A DNA stretch of 64,000 nt from Acidobacteriaceae bacterium (GTDB lineage: Bacteria; Acidobacteriota; Terriglobia; Terriglobales; Acidobacteriaceae): assembly GCA_035944135.1 (NCBI GenBank), contig DASZBM010000002.1:186001-250000 (forward strand), in the 5' to 3' direction. The notes under the pieces were generated by a model. That model was not told the origin of the DNA and ran no database searches. It saw only the letters and a program-made list of their open reading frames with translations. This document shows, one piece after another, positions 19,619-27,028 of this stretch. Position 1 is the first letter of the stretch; the number at the start of each line of letters is the position of its first letter. Made by a program: the position numbers and the translations under genes.

Positions 19619-19981
19619 TCAGCGCCTCCCCTTTTTTCCGTTCAGCAGATCTTGTGTGTTGAGCCCGAGGCGGTCGATTGTTGCTTTCACGCGGGGCCAT
19701 TCGTCGTCGAGGAAGCGCTGGCGCTCGTCTGCGAGGAGCGCGGCACGGGCGCCGTCCCTGATGAACATGCCGAGTCCGCGGCGCTTTTCGACGAGCTGCT
19801 CGTCGGTGAGTTGCTGGTAACCCTTGAGGACGGTGAGTGGATTCACTCGGTATTCGGCGGCGACATTGCGCACCGACGGTAGTGGGTCGCCCTCTTTGAG
19901 CACGCCATCGAGGATCATCGCGACCACGCGGTCGCGAAGCTGGCGGTAGATGGGCTGGGTGTCATTGAACTCGAGGTCCAT
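19619..19981 (-). CDS. GntR-family transcriptional regulator, YtrA type
   Basis: 120-residue regulator made of a winged helix-turn-helix (residues 8-75; QPIYRQLRDRVVAMI, then EGDPLPSVRNVAAEYRVNPLTVLKGYQQL) and a short two-helix C-terminal dimerisation tail. This is the YtrA subfamily, whose members repress their own ABC-exporter operons until a cell-wall-active compound is sensed. It is the promoter-proximal gene of the operon, and a perfect palindrome lies 27 bases upstream, at the expected promoter position. Confidence 0.9.
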   Translation of the reverse strand: MDLEFNDTQPIYRQLRDRVVAMILDGVLKEGDPLPSVRNVAAEYRVNPLTVLKGYQQLTDEQLVEKRRGLGMFIRDGARAALLADERQRFLDDEWPRVKATIDRLGLNTQDLLNGKKGRR

Positions 19982-20007
19982 TTTCAGAGCATCCCCCCGC
20001 AGGGCGC

Positions 20008-20031
20008 GGTGTTATAGTCATATATAACACC
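20008..20031 (-). promoter_or_regulatory. operator-like palindrome for the YtrA-type regulator
   Basis: Perfect 9-base inverted arms, GGTGTTATA (20008-20016) and TATAACACC (20023-20031), separated by six bases, 27 bases upstream of the regulator ATG. The arms contain TATA-rich sequence suitable as a -10 element, so repressor binding would occlude the promoter. The half-site GGTGTTATA is of the kind known for GntR/YtrA operators (GTGTA-type half-sites). Confidence 0.75.
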
Positions 20032-20173
20032 AGAGCACGTGTCAAGCCCAAAAAAGGAGAGATAGGAGCGCGGCGAGTTTATTCGCTGGTTTCGGGGGAT
20101 GTTCAGGGCTTCGATGCGACGGGTGGCGCGGCGAGCGGATGGGCGGGAGGAAGGGTTCCCGCCCAGTGGCCCG

Positions 20174-21286
20174 CTACTTACGTCTGAAGCGGAGCAGAAG
20201 GAGACCAATGAAGGCGGAGCCGGTCTCGAAGAGCGTGGAGGGTTCGGGTGTGTAGGCGATCTCTGCGAAGAGGCCGTCCTGCTGATTGTCGATACCCGCG
20301 GTGAGATAGAGCGCATCAGTGTTCACGTTGGTCCCGCCGGTGCGCACGATGAGTGCCCAGAGGAAGGGATCGACGATTGGGGATCCGTCCGGTCCATCCA
20401 ATGCGCCAAGGAACATATCTGTGGTGGGATTGTAGGCGAGGATCTCTCCGTTGCCGAAGTTCCCGATGAGCAGATCGTTACTGTAGGGACCGAATTCCGA
20501 GGGAGCGAGGGTGATGCCCCACGGGGCATAGAGAGGCCCGTTCGTGGCGATGCGCGTGATGAAGTTTCCGTTGGCGTCAAACTCGTCCACGTAACCGCCA
20601 GGCAGGCCGGTTCCCTGCGAGGTGAGCTGCGCGTAGGTCACATAGATGTTCGAGCCAATGGTCTGGACGTTGAAGGGCACATAGCCGGCTACTGGATTCG
20701 GATCGACGAATTTGCCTGCGAAGACTGAACCGGTGACATCCGTCCAGCTGGAGTTGAAGACGTGAATGGCTCCGCCGGCGGAATCTGCAGCGTAGAGATA
20801 GGTCGCGGTTGCGGTGCTGTCGATAGCGAGGCCCGTGTAGACGGCTTCGGGAGTGGACGCCATGGTGACAGCGGAAGTACCGCTGTTCCAACCGGCGATG
20901 GTTCCGTTCAGGGTGTCGAAGATGAAGTGCGCGGGGCTATTGCCGACGACGAATCCGGTGGTGCTGTTGAAGACCTGGCCGGTTGGACCGCTGGGTGGAG
21001 TGGAGCTGCCGGGGATGGAGACGACCAGCGGAGTGATATTGCCCGCGCCATCGTAGAGTGTGGCCACACCTGTGCCTTGGTCGGATACCCAGAAGGGCGA
21101 TGTTGCGGAGGAGGAGACACCCCAAGGATTGACGAGGTTTGGATCGGTATGTTCTGCGAGACCGGGAACGTTGGAGACGAGGTTGGTTTGCGTGAAGGCA
21201 CTGGCAGGCAATCGTGCAGGGGCGCAAAGGAACACAACACTGCACACCACGGTCACGAGTGCGTGATTGGAAGCGTGTCTTAGCAT
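20174..21286 (-). CDS. TIGR03118-family protein with PEP-CTERM sorting signal
   Basis: 370-residue exported protein. A signal peptide is present (ALVTVVCSVVFLCAPARLPASAFTQ), then a body typical of TIGR03118 (TNLVSNVPGLAEHTDPNLVNPWGVS at the start, YADEFDANGNF-like blocks later) that probably folds as a beta-propeller. The C-terminus is a PEP-CTERM tripartite signal: PEPST, a hydrophobic helix (GSAFIGLLLL) and basic RFRRK. Such proteins are cut and anchored or released by an exosortase linked to exopolysaccharide export; no exosortase gene is in this window. Confidence 0.88.
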   Translation of the reverse strand: MLRHASNHALVTVVCSVVFLCAPARLPASAFTQTNLVSNVPGLAEHTDPNLVNPWGVSSSATSPFWVSDQGTGVATLYDGAGNITPLVVSIPGSSTPPSGPTGQVFNSTTGFVVGNSPAHFIFDTLNGTIAGWNSGTSAVTMASTPEAVYTGLAIDSTATATYLYAADSAGGAIHVFNSSWTDVTGSVFAGKFVDPNPVAGYVPFNVQTIGSNIYVTYAQLTSQGTGLPGGYVDEFDANGNFITRIATNGPLYAPWGITLAPSEFGPYSNDLLIGNFGNGEILAYNPTTDMFLGALDGPDGSPIVDPFLWALIVRTGGTNVNTDALYLTAGIDNQQDGLFAEIAYTPEPSTLFETGSAFIGLLLLRFRRK

Positions 21287-21396
21287 GAGTTACCTCCTAA
21301 GACGGTTCAGGTTGTGGGTGAGGGGGACGATTTCCGAGAGCCCGGAAAGCAACCGGAAGAAGTATAGCTCGGGAGGTGAAGTGTGACGCTGGGGAA

Positions 21397-22089
21397 CTAG
21401 AGGGCTCGACGGTTTTCGAGGGCGCGGGTCATGGTGATTTCGTCGGCGTACTCGATGTCGGAGCCGGCGGGGACGCCGGTGGCGATGCGGGTGATCCGCA
21501 GCGTGGGGAAGCGGTGGTGGGACTCGTCGGCGAGATAGCGGGCGGTGGCTTCGCCTTCGACGGTGGGAGAGGTGGCGAGGATGAGCTCGCTGTCGTTCGA
21601 GCCCACTCGTCCCGTCTGCGTCGGTACGAATGGGGCACCCGGTTCTGTGGTGGTCCGATCAGGGCTTCCAGTTGATTCTTCGGCAAGGGCGGCGAGGCGG
21701 GGCCAGAGGTTGGTGAGGCGGAGCTGGTCGGGGCCGATGCCGTTGACAGGTGAGAGTGTGCCGTGGAGGACATGGTAGACGCCGTTGTAACTGCGGGTCT
21801 TTTCGATGGCGGCGATGTTGGTGGGCTCTTCGATGACGCAGATGAGGTGTTGATTCCGCGTGGGCGAGGCGCAGTAGAGGCAGGGGTCGACGTCGGTGAT
21901 GTTGTTGCAGATGGAGCAGAGACGGAGCGCAGCTTTGAGGGCGCGGATGGAGTCGGCGAGAGCGGCGGCGTCGGAGTCTGAGGAGCGAAGGATGTGGAAG
22001 GCGAAGCGCTGCGCGGTGCGCGTGCCGACGCCGGGGAGCTTGCGGAGCTCGTCGATGAGGCGGGTCATGGGCGCGGCGTAGCGGTTCAT
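21397..22089 (-). CDS. recR: recombination mediator RecR with in-frame repeat insertion
   Basis: RecFOR-pathway DNA-binding protein. Visible are the helix-hairpin-helix (LRKLPGVGTRTAQRFAFHIL), the zinc finger with Cys58, Cys61, Cys70 and Cys73, and the Toprim domain (CVIEEPTNIAAIE ... HGTLSPVNGIGPDQLRL ... LILATSPTVEGEATARYLA). RecR is normally ~200 residues; this one has 230. The excess is a segment at residues ~139-167 between LAAL and ELILATSPT inside the Toprim domain, encoded by a palindromic repeat also present in dnaX. The reading frame is kept. Last gene of the dnaX-ybaB-recR operon. Confidence 0.93.
   Translation of the reverse strand: MNRYAAPMTRLIDELRKLPGVGTRTAQRFAFHILRSSDSDAAALADSIRALKAALRLCSICNNITDVDPCLYCASPTRNQHLICVIEEPTNIAAIEKTRSYNGVYHVLHGTLSPVNGIGPDQLRLTNLWPRLAALAEESTGSPDRTTTEPGAPFVPTQTGRVGSNDSELILATSPTVEGEATARYLADESHHRFPTLRITRIATGVPAGSDIEYADEITMTRALENRRAL
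21589..21675 (-). repeat. palindromic repeat inserted in frame in recR (element A, short form)
   Basis: On the plus strand the arms CCCACTCGT (21602-21610) and ACGAATGGG (21626-21634) pair with one mismatch. The outer sequences CCCACTCGTCCCG and TACGAATGGGGCA are shared with the dnaX copy at 23158-23247, while the central filler differs. It translates to residues ~139-167 of RecR. Confidence 0.75.
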
Positions 22090-22192
22090 AAAGGCAGAGG
22101 GTAGAGGGTAGGGAATAGAGGGTAGAGAAAAGCGGGTTAGGAGTGAGGAGTTAGGGGCGAGGGGTTAGGGGTTAGGGGTTAGGAAAAGCGGG
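22090..22192 (-). repeat. telomere-like purine-rich tandem repeats between ybaB and recR
   Basis: The whole 103-base gap is low-complexity on the plus strand: GGGTAGA-type units (22099-22127), then GGGGTTA units (about 22157-22182), with the 13-mer AAAAGCGGGTTAG occurring twice (about 22128-22140 and 22183-22196). On the transcript this reads as CCCTAA-like repeats directly upstream of the recR start. No gene or conventional recR ribosome binding site is evident in it. Confidence 0.8.
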
Positions 22193-22504
22193 TTAGAGGC
22201 CGGGGAGGCCGAGGCCGCCGAGCATGCTGGCGGCGGAGGATTGCATGGCGTCGTCGGCCTTGCGGGCGGCGGCGTTGACGGCGGCGACGATGAGGTCCTC
22301 GAGCATGGTGATGTCACCGGCGGCGGCTGATGCGGCGGAGGGGGCGATGGTGAGTTTCAGCAACTCTTTTTTGCCGTTCATACGGGCGGTGACAGCGCCG
22401 CCGCCGGAGTCGGCTTCGACGATGGTGGCGGCGAGGCGTTGGTCCATCTGCTCGCGCATGGCGGTGGCCTGAGAGAGCATGTCCTGCATTTTGGAGAGGT
22501 CCAT
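22193..22504 (-). CDS. YbaB/EbfC-family nucleoid-associated protein
   Basis: 103-residue dimeric DNA-binding protein, usually encoded between dnaX and recR, as here. The family pattern is clear: an N-terminal helix (MQDMLSQATAMREQMDQRLA), the central beta strand TVEADSGGGAVTARMNGKKELLKLTI, then DITMLEDLIVAAVNAAARKADDAMQ and a Gly/Leu-rich tail (LGGLGLPGL). Sequence around the start: GGACCTCACCC precedes the ATG on the coding strand. Probably co-transcribed with dnaX and recR. Confidence 0.92.
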   Translation of the reverse strand: MDLSKMQDMLSQATAMREQMDQRLAATIVEADSGGGAVTARMNGKKELLKLTIAPSAASAAAGDITMLEDLIVAAVNAAARKADDAMQSSAASMLGGLGLPGL

Positions 22505-22542
22505 GGGTGAGGTCCTTGGGGCGGTGTTGGTGAGGGTTTGTG

Positions 22543-22578
22543 CGATCAGCTGCCAGCTGTGAGCTTCGAGCTGCCAGC
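22543..22578. repeat. short AGCTGCCAGCT repeats between dnaX and ybaB
   Basis: AGCTGCCAGCT occurs twice in about 30 bases (near 22549 and 22568), each copy partly self-complementary. It fills most of the gap between the dnaX stop and the ybaB start. Confidence 0.5.
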
Positions 22579-24501
22579 TTAGTCTTTGTCGCGGAGGTCG
22601 ATGACGTTGGAGATCTCGGCGGAGAAGAGACGTTTGGCTTCTTTGACCATGGGGTGGTTTTCGGCGAGCTCGGTGGCAGAGCCGGCGGCGGCGGCGCGTT
22701 TCTTTTTGGGGGCCGCGGCGGCGGGTGTGCCGGGGAGCAGCGCGAGCTTGAGGGTCGGATGCGACTGGCGAAGCGCGGCGGTGAGGATGCGCGTGGCGTC
22801 GGCGTTGAAGACGGCCGGGAGCATGGGTTTGGAGAGCGTGGTCTGGATGTTGAGTGTGTCGCCGGCGATTGTGAGGGTCGCGTCGTGGATGGCGTCGGAG
22901 GCGGACTGCTGGCCTTTGGCGGCGGCGAGGGCGGAGACGAGGGTGGATTGGAGAGTGTCGAGGTCGCCAGTTTGTTGAGGGACGAGTTGCGGGCGGTCGG
23001 GCTGTGCGGGCTCGGGGGCGAGGGCGAGGGAGCCGTCGGTGGTGTTGGTGGTTGAAAAGGGTCGAGCGGCGGGGGCAGGGCCGGGACCCTCGGGGTCCTT
23101 CGGCTGCGCCGCTGAAGCGGCTTCGCTCAGGATGACGGGGTTTTTGGTGGTGGAGAGATCTGTGGATCCCACTCGTCCCGACGATGAAGCTCCGCCCCCG
23201 CGAGCAAGTTCGCCGGGGACCCCGGCCGTCGATACGAATGGGGCATCCGGCGTGGTCGCCCCCGACGACAACCGATTGGTGGGTGTCGTTGAGGGAGTGG
23301 GTGGGGAGTTGGTGGCGCCGAGTTGGGTGAGGAGGTCTTCGACGGGAAGGAGGCGCTGGAGGTGGACGAGCTTGAGGACGCCGAGCTCGAGGTGGAAGCG
23401 GGGTTCCTGGCGGAAGCCGAGGTCGTCGAAGGTGCGGAGGAGGATGGAGAGGAAGCGTGAGAGCTCTTCTTCGGTGAAGAGTGCGGCGGTGCGTGCGGCG
23501 CGGGAGCGTTCCTCGGGGGATATCTGGAGGAGGTCGGCGGCTAGGCCGTGCGCGGGTTGGTCGGGTGCGAGGTGGGTGATCTTGGCGATGGTGCAGTTGC
23601 GAAGATAGCGAACGAACTGGCGGGCGAGCGGCTGGGGGCCGTTGCCTGCGTCGAGGAGGCGGCCGAGGATGGCGAGGACGTCAGCCGAGTTGTTGGCGTG
23701 GACCGCGGCGAGGATCTGCTCGAAGACGACGTTCGAGACGGTGCCCATGAGGGACCGGACTTCGTCGGCGGAGAGCGAGGGGATGCCGTTTTCAGTGGGT
23801 GCCGAGGCGATGGCCTGATCCATGATGGAGAGGGCATCGCGCATGGAGCCGTCGCCGGCTTCGGCGAGGAGAGCGAGAGTCGCGTCGTCGGCGGAGATGT
23901 TTTCGGCGGTGGCGATGGAGCGAAGCTGGCCGACGATGTCGTCGAGCTTGACGGCGTGAAAGCTGAAGTGCTGGCAGCGCGAACGGATGGTTTGCGGGAT
24001 GTCTTCGGGCTGCGTGGTGGCCATCATGAAGACGATGTGCTCGGGTGGTTCTTCGAGGGTCTTCAGGAGGGCGTTGAAGGCGGCGTCGGTGATCTGGTGC
24101 GCCTCGTCGAGGATGATGATCTTGTACTTGTCGCGCGCGGGGCGGTAGCGGGCGGCGTCGCGGAGATCGCGGATTTCGTCGATGCCGCGATTCGTGGCGG
24201 CATCGATTTCGATGACGTCGACGGAGTTTCCGGAGCGGATCTCGGTGCAGGAGTCGCAGATGTTGCAGGGCTCGGGGGTGGGGCGGGCTGGATCACCAAT
24301 GGGCGTTCGGCAATTGAGGGCGCTCGCGAGGATGCGCGCGATGGTGGTTTTGCCGATGCCGCGGTGGCCCGAGAAGATGTAGCCGTGGGCGATGCGGTTT
24401 TGGGAAAGCGCGTTGAGAAGCGTGCGGGTGACGTGGTCCTGGCCGACGACGTCGGAGAAGCGCGTGGGACGGTACTTGCGGGCGAGAACCTGATAGGGCA
24501 T
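22579..24501 (-). CDS. dnaX: DNA polymerase III subunit gamma/tau with repeat-derived linker
   Basis: Clamp-loader ATPase. Residues 1-~370 hold the conserved core: Walker A GHRGIGKTT (45-53), the zinc module with Cys64, Cys79, Cys82 and Cys85, Walker B DEAH (132-135), sensor 1 ATTQPED and the SRC arginine finger (IRSRC). Residues ~395-510 are a low-complexity linker containing two repeat elements translated in frame (residues ~419-448 and ~454-474, the latter reading NPVILSEAASAAQPKDPEG), then a tau-like C-terminal domain. An AAAAAG run near the 3' end is not a canonical slippery heptamer, so programmed frameshifting is not supported. First gene of the dnaX-ybaB-recR operon. Confidence 0.95.
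   Translation of the reverse strand: MPYQVLARKYRPTRFSDVVGQDHVTRTLLNALSQNRIAHGYIFSGHRGIGKTTIARILASALNCRTPIGDPARPTPEPCNICDSCTEIRSGNSVDVIEIDAATNRGIDEIRDLRDAARYRPARDKYKIIILDEAHQITDAAFNALLKTLEEPPEHIVFMMATTQPEDIPQTIRSRCQHFSFHAVKLDDIVGQLRSIATAENISADDATLALLAEAGDGSMRDALSIMDQAIASAPTENGIPSLSADEVRSLMGTVSNVVFEQILAAVHANNSADVLAILGRLLDAGNGPQPLARQFVRYLRNCTIAKITHLAPDQPAHGLAADLLQISPEERSRAARTAALFTEEELSRFLSILLRTFDDLGFRQEPRFHLELGVLKLVHLQRLLPVEDLLTQLGATNSPPTPSTTPTNRLSSGATTPDAPFVSTAGVPGELARGGGASSSGRVGSTDLSTTKNPVILSEAASAAQPKDPEGPGPAPAARPFSTTNTTDGSLALAPEPAQPDRPQLVPQQTGDLDTLQSTLVSALAAAKGQQSASDAIHDATLTIAGDTLNIQTTLSKPMLPAVFNADATRILTAALRQSHPTLKLALLPGTPAAAAPKKKRAAAAGSATELAENHPMVKEAKRLFSAEISNVIDLRDKD
23080..23142 (-). repeat. 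palindromic repeat in dnaX (element B)
   Basis: Two adjacent hairpins on the plus strand: GGACCC/GGGTCC (23084-23089 and 23093-23098, loop TCG) and GCCGCT/AGCGGC (23108-23113 and 23116-23121, loop GA), followed by TCGCTCAGGATGACGGGG. Translated on the minus strand it reads NPVILSEAASAAQPKDPEG, a peptide type I recall from repeat-derived segments in acidobacterial and other environmental proteins. Confidence 0.8.
23158..23247 (-). repeat. palindromic repeat in dnaX (element A, long form, carrying the 27-bp repeat)
   Basis: Outer arms CCCACTCGT (23168-23176) and ACGAATGGG (23234-23242) pair with one mismatch, as in recR. Between them, at 23200-23226, lies the 27-base sequence also found at the kinase C-terminus (26 of 27 identical). 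The element is therefore nested: core repeat inside palindromic outer repeat. Confidence 0.8.
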
Positions 24502-24541
24502 CGGCAGGGTTGATTGTATCGTTCGGCGCGGGTGTGGAGGG

Positions 24542-24573
24542 AGCGAGTCAGCAGGGCAGCGAGTCAGCGAGTC
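24542..24573. repeat. AGCGAGTC octamer tandem repeat upstream of dnaX
   Basis: Four consecutive octamers: AGCGAGTC, AGCAGGGC (degenerate), AGCGAGTC, AGCGAGTC. It is the same unit as at 1509-1535. It lies between the divergent dnaX and DUF5996 starts. Confidence 0.8.
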
Positions 24574-24640
24574 AGGCAGGAATTTAATAGCCAGGTGGCA
24601 AAGGGGTCGTATTATCGAGGGGTTCTGGAAGGAGGTCGTT

Positions 24641-25576
24641 ATGGGCTCGGCTTCCGGGGTTGAACGAGGTGTAGAGGTTTGGCCGGCGCTGCCTTACAGC
24701 GAGTGGGCTGACTGTTGTCAGACGCTGCAGATGTGGCTGCAGATTGTGGGCAAGATTCGGATGCGGCTGACGCCGCATATCAACCATGGGTGGAATGTGA
24801 CGCTGTATCCGACGGCGCGGGGGCTGACGACGGCGTCGATGTGGTGCAACGCGCGGACGGTGGCGATTCAGTTCGACTTTGTGACGCACGAGCTGGTGAT
24901 CTCGATCGACGATGGCGGACAGAGAAAGATCCCGCTGCGTTCGATGACGGTGGCTGCGTTCTATGGCGAGGTGATGGATGCGATGAAGGCGGTGGGGACG
25001 CCGGTGAAGATCTATACCGTGCCGTCTGAAGTGCAGAACCCGATTCCGTTTGATCAGGACCAGACGCACAAGACATATGACCGCGAGAATGTAGAGCGGT
25101 ACTGGCATGTGCTGCTGCAGTCGACGCGAGTGATCACGGCGTTTCGGTCGAAGTTCATCGGGAAGGTGAGCCCGGTGCATTTGTTCTGGGGAGCGATGGA
25201 CCTGGCATGCACGCGATTTTCAGGCAGGCCGGCGCCGCCGCATCCGAGCATGCCAGGGCTGCCGGATCGCGTGACGCGCGATGCGTATTCGCATGAGGTG
25301 TCGAGCGCTGGGTTCTGGCCGGGAGCGCCGGGGGTGGATGCGTTCTTCTACAGCTATGCGTATCCGGAGCCGAAGGGATATCGCGAGTACAAGGTGATGC
25401 CGGCGGAGGCGCGATTTGATGCGACGTTTGGTGAGTTCATTCTGCCGTACGAGACGATGCGGCGTGCGCCTGATCCGGATAGAGCCTTGATGGATTTTCT
25501 GGAGAGCACGTACGATGCGGCGGCGAACTGTGGAGGGTGGAACAGGAAGGCGCTGGAACAGCGCGGGCAGAGCTAG
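24641..25576 (+). CDS. DUF5996 family protein
   Basis: 311-residue protein recognised by its opening LPYSEWADCCQTLQMWLQIVGKIRM, RLTPHINHGWNVTLYPTARGLTT and the central HLFWGAMDLACTRFSGRPAPPHP, all typical of DUF5996. No signal peptide or membrane segment is present, so it is cytoplasmic. Function is unknown; the His/Trp-rich conserved core could bind a ligand or metal. GGAGG lies nine bases before the ATG. Its stop overlaps the convergent secreted-protein gene by four bases. Confidence 0.88.
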   Translation: MGSASGVERGVEVWPALPYSEWADCCQTLQMWLQIVGKIRMRLTPHINHGWNVTLYPTARGLTTASMWCNARTVAIQFDFVTHELVISIDDGGQRKIPLRSMTVAAFYGEVMDAMKAVGTPVKIYTVPSEVQNPIPFDQDQTHKTYDRENVERYWHVLLQSTRVITAFRSKFIGKVSPVHLFWGAMDLACTRFSGRPAPPHPSMPGLPDRVTRDAYSHEVSSAGFWPGAPGVDAFFYSYAYPEPKGYREYKVMPAEARFDATFGEFILPYETMRRAPDPDRALMDFLESTYDAAANCGGWNRKALEQRGQS

Positions 25577-26466
25577 GGAGCGACGGCCGTGGGCGGCTGG
25601 TTATTCGAATGGCCCTTGTGAATCCAATGTATGACGTCGGGATAGAACTCGACGGCGACTGAGCCAATGGCGCCCTCGGCGGTGGTGGTGGCGCTGCGTT
25701 CTACGGTGAGGATTCCGCCACGATCGGCGGCGGGATAGTAGACGTTCGAGATGGCGCCGCCGATGAAGTTGCCCATGACGTTGGAGTAGTTGGGCTGCCA
25801 TTTGCCATTGTCGCCGCGGGCCATGATGGTGGATGCAGCGGCGTAGAGGATGCGGTGCATGACCTTGCCGTGGCCCAGGCGGAAGTAGCGCGGGTCCTGG
25901 TGAAAGAGCGATGGCAGGACGGCGTTGCCCCAGAAGTTTCCGTCGGCGGTATCGGCGAAGGACGCGCCATAGCGCTTGGCGTAGCCGGTGAATCCCTGGC
26001 CATAGCCCGGGTAGGAGTCCTCGCCCTGCTCGAGGGCGGCGTCGGCACCAGCGGCGACGAACTCGAAGGGATCAACCGCGGCTTTGAAGAAGAGATGGAA
26101 CTTCTGTTTGGCCGTTAGCGGCGGCGCGACACCACTCATAACGCTGTTGAAGTTGGGGATGACGCCCAGCATGCGCTGCTGCTCCTCCTCATGAAGGATG
26201 CGGGCGCGGCGCTGCTCTTCAGTTTCCTGCGACTGTTCGGGCGTCTGGCTTTGTGATGTTTGAGCGGCGGGTGCGGTCTGCTGCGGGGTGGATGGCTGCT
26301 GCTGCTGCGAGGAGGAGGATGACTCTGGTTGCGATACGTCGGAGGTCAGGAGCAACTGGGGCTGCGGCTCGGTGGGGAGATCGGAGTTATTGGCAACGGA
26401 TGCGGGTTGTTGCGCAGCGAGGCAGGCCGTGACGGCAAACAGAAGAGATGTTGTGAAGATGCGCAA
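25573..26466 (-). CDS. secreted/envelope protein of unknown function (acidobacterial type)
   Basis: 297 residues. The signal peptide is FTTSLLFAVTACLAAQQ, followed by a Ser/Gln/Pro-rich linker (residues ~40-90, largely poly-Q/S) and a conserved C-terminal part with MLGVIPNFNSVMSG, AVDPFEFVAAGADAALEQ, YPGYGQGFTGYAKRYGASFADT, NFWGNAVLPSLFHQDPRYF and VMGNFIGGAISNVYYP. The Gly/Tyr-rich pattern suggests an outer-membrane or periplasmic protein. No family function is known to me. Convergent with the DUF5996 gene. Confidence 0.7.
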   Translation of the reverse strand: MRIFTTSLLFAVTACLAAQQPASVANNSDLPTEPQPQLLLTSDVSQPESSSSSQQQQPSTPQQTAPAAQTSQSQTPEQSQETEEQRRARILHEEEQQRMLGVIPNFNSVMSGVAPPLTAKQKFHLFFKAAVDPFEFVAAGADAALEQGEDSYPGYGQGFTGYAKRYGASFADTADGNFWGNAVLPSLFHQDPRYFRLGHGKVMHRILYAAASTIMARGDNGKWQPNYSNVMGNFIGGAISNVYYPAADRGGILTVERSATTTAEGAIGSVAVEFYPDVIHWIHKGHSNNQPPTAVAP

Positions 26467-26546
26467 CGTTATTTCATTTCCTTGAAGGAAGAGATGAAAT
26501 GCAGGGGGCCGGGACTCTGTAATAAGGAAGACGAGATTTCGGGCTT

Positions 26547-26996
26547 TCAGTTTTCAACCAGATGGAAGGGATTGAAGTTGGTGTGGGCGTCGAAGGGGTC
26601 GGATTGCTCGGCGCGCTTGAGGAAGTTGACGACGAGGTAGGTGAGGGGAGTGGCGAGGGCCTCGTAGGCAACTTTGAGGAAGTAGCTGGTAAGAATGATC
26701 TTCGCGAGCGTGGCGATGGGGTAAGTCCCAAGGAAGGTGAGGGTGATGACGATGGTGGTATCGACGGCCTGACCGACGATGGTGGAACCGACGGTGCGGG
26801 TCCAAAGCCAGCGGCCGCGGGTGAGGAGCTTGAGTCGTGCCATGGTGTAGGAGTTGGCGAATTCGCCGGCCCAGAAGGCGATGAGCGACGCGATGAGGAT
26901 GCGCGGCAGGATGCCGAAGACGGTGACGAAGGCCTGCTGATTGCGGAAGGCGGGGTCGGCCGGAAGGGCGATGACGAGCGCGGCGATGCCGTACAT
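26547..26996 (-). pseudogene. yhhQ: queuosine-precursor transporter YhhQ, 5'-truncated
   Basis: The 149 residues from the first ATG match the C-terminal two thirds of the YhhQ/DUF165 family: RNQQAFVTVFGILPRILIASLIAFWAGEFANSYTMARLKLLTRGRWLWTR, then STIVGQAVDTTIVITLTFLGTYP and the last transmembrane segment. Intact members have ~220-240 residues with two to three more N-terminal membrane helices. Upstream in frame the reading continues only as non-family sequence and then runs antisense to the next gene. The ATG at 26996 is internal to a membrane helix in the family, so a functional transporter is unlikely. The gene appears to have lost its 5' end. Confidence 0.75.
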
Positions 26997-27028
26997 GAGC
27001 GCGGTGCCGATGGGTTCCTGAGCAGGAG

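Noticed and set aside
22680-22720. Programmed frameshift site in dnaX (AAAAAG run)
   Set aside because: The heptamer would be C-AAA-AAG, not the slippery A-AAA-AAG, and no supporting downstream structure was identified.
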